From Chitinophaga eiseniae (GTDB lineage: Bacteria > Bacteroidota > Bacteroidia > Chitinophagales > Chitinophagaceae), in NCBI RefSeq assembly GCF_012641265.1, contig NZ_JABAHZ010000006.1, forward strand, positions 1 through 64,000: DNA of 64,000 bases, written 5' to 3'. Of this stretch, positions 62,919 through 64,000 are shown piece by piece (positions within the stretch are counted from its first letter, which is position 1; every line of letters begins with the position of its first letter). The notes below the pieces were generated by a model. The model saw nothing but the letters and a program-made list of their open reading frames with translations. It ran no database searches and had not been told where the DNA came from. The translations under genes were made by a program, and so were the position numbers.

Positions 62919-64000
62919 TTAGTAAACCGGTGGTGCGTATTTGCGCTGTACCGTTGTTACATAAAACCGGCGATTGATGTATTCAATCGTATTCACCGTA
63001 GCAAAAGACCTGGGATTATTGGTACCGGAGTGTATACTCACGATCAGGCCTGTACGTAAATCGGCCCGTACCAGGAATGGATAGTAGCTGCTTCTATTCG
63101 GATTGTCGCCGAAATCGCCCAATAACAGGCTGGAGTAGGCGCCTACTGCCAGGAAGTCGGGAAAGACCATATTTTCAGGGGAAAAGCCGGTGGCATAGAA
63201 ACTGAATTGCTGCATCATATTACCGGTGAAGATTTTATTACTGCTGCTATCTGCAAATAAGGGGAAGCTAAAATAGGGCGCTACTTTAGATTCGAGCGAC
63301 CGGTAAATCTGTCCCATAGGAATTCCTTTATATCCCGGCATTGGCACCACGGCATTGAAAGCTCCACGCCTGGCCAGTGTATAATACACGTTCATGGTGT
63401 CTCTCAGCTTCGTACTGGTGAGTACCTCGTTGGTAACCGTATTCGCAGACAGCTCAAAGAAACCTTTTGCGCTGAGGTTATAGCAATTCACATATACCTG
63501 GTCATCCGCAAATGGCTGTTTGGGGAATGTTTCATTGCGCAGGTACATCATAGCCTGCTTCGAGGCGTATTCTGCTACCAGGGCATGCATGGTGTATACT
63601 TCACCTGCGGTAAGATCGATCGTAGTATCGATCAGCGTTACTCCACGATCTTGTTTATCGAGCTCGAAATACGGCGTATTATTCAGCGGTCGGGTACGGA
63701 ATATCACCCGGTGTTTGCCCGAAGGCACCTGTGCCCAGCTGGAAAGATCATAACCGTTGAGTACCGGTGCTGCCAGTACCCGTTTGGTGCCGGGAAACTC
63801 CTTTTGCCAGATAACGTTACTGGCGGCATCGGGGTAAGGCATGGCCCAGTCGTCGCGGTGATCGAGGAAGTCGCCGGTAACAGCGGCACTTACCGGTATA
63901 CCGTTTTCATCGGTAGCCGGATCTATCATGAAGGTCAGGAAAGGCTGCGGCGCATCCTTATTATCGAGCGAAGCGGTATAGTCCAGGCAGTTGAATACCC
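62919..64000 (-). CDS. Partial gene at the window edge, DUF4397-like secreted protein
   Basis: The frame is open to the last base of the window, so the N-terminus lies outside; 360 codons are visible. An internal Met at 63929 is not the start, since the frame continues upstream as VFNCLDYTASLDNKDAPQPF. Strands such as WAQVPSGKHRVIFRTRP and DLTAGEVYTMHALVAEYASK resemble DUF4397 beta-domains, and two or three such modules may be present. It leads the visible part of the fasciclin operon, so it is probably another surface protein. The family call is tentative. Confidence 0.6.
   Translation of the reverse strand, partial: VFNCLDYTASLDNKDAPQPFLTFMIDPATDENGIPVSAAVTGDFLDHRDDWAMPYPDAASNVIWQKEFPGTKRVLAAPVLNGYDLSSWAQVPSGKHRVIFRTRPLNNTPYFELDKQDRGVTLIDTTIDLTAGEVYTMHALVAEYASKQAMMYLRNETFPKQPFADDQVYVNCYNLSAKGFFELSANTVTNEVLTSTKLRDTMNVYYTLARRGAFNAVVPMPGYKGIPMGQIYRSLESKVAPYFSFPLFADSSSNKIFTGNMMQQFSFYATGFSPENMVFPDFLAVGAYSSLLLGDFGDNPNRSSYYPFLVRADLRTGLIVSIHSGTNNPRSFATVNTIEYINRRFYVTTVQRKYAPPVY

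Overview
This window comes from a Bacteroidetes genome, most likely a Chitinophagaceae soil or plant-associated bacterium of the Chitinophaga type. The evidence is two SusC/SusD pairs, two further Oar-like TonB-dependent receptors, many lipoproteins with short signal peptides, a GH110-type enzyme, DUF6600/DUF5946/DUF5009/DUF4434 proteins, and several upstream sites matching the Bacteroidetes -7 box TAnnTTTG. The genus is inferred from gene content only. I see no rRNA, tRNA, CRISPR array, insertion sequence or prophage gene.

Left part (1-13.9 kb): a solitary Oar-like TonB receptor; an AroP-type aromatic amino acid permease with a TTG start; an FAD monooxygenase; and a four-gene heavy-metal efflux operon on the minus strand. 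Its transcription order is a small secreted protein, an RND pump fused to a TolC-like outer-membrane channel, a lipoprotein adaptor, and a CDF transporter with three cytoplasmic domains.

Middle left (14-29 kb): assorted housekeeping and accessory genes. These are a membrane-anchored HTH-like protein divergent from a secreted carbohydrate-binding-like protein, a LysR regulator, a Crp-like regulator with an Old Yellow Enzyme, a metallo-beta-lactamase-fold/DUF5946/DUF92 operon, DUF6600, a secreted formylglycine-generating-enzyme-like protein, a GH110-like alpha-galactosidase and an NRAMP-related transporter. A 37-bp inverted repeat (22531-22646) separates two of these units.

Centre (29.2-46.9 kb): a polysaccharide utilisation locus, the most interesting part of the window. 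Ten minus-strand genes (AGE epimerase, SusC, SusD, DUF5018-like lipoprotein, GHL10-like lipoprotein, NagX/DUF5009 acyltransferase, SGNH hydrolase, SSS symporter, second SGNH hydrolase, cytoplasmic DUF4434 TIM barrel) face a divergent ROK regulator and a secreted protein of unknown function. The set suggests an acylated amino-sugar glycan as substrate. No classical sialidase, hexosaminidase, aldolase, kinase or deacetylase is present, so the substrate is open. A terminator-like hairpin inside the locus may lower expression of the enzyme half relative to the SusCD half.

Right part (46.9-64 kb): a sulfatase carrying the CxPSR formylglycine motif, a GLOD5-like VOC protein, a second SusCD pair on the plus strand with a long leader, and a tightly packed minus-strand operon running off the window end. 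That operon holds a partial secreted protein, three fasciclin-domain lipoproteins, an Oar-like TonB receptor and a lipoprotein with five IPT/TIG domains plus an NHL propeller, with no SusD in the visible part.
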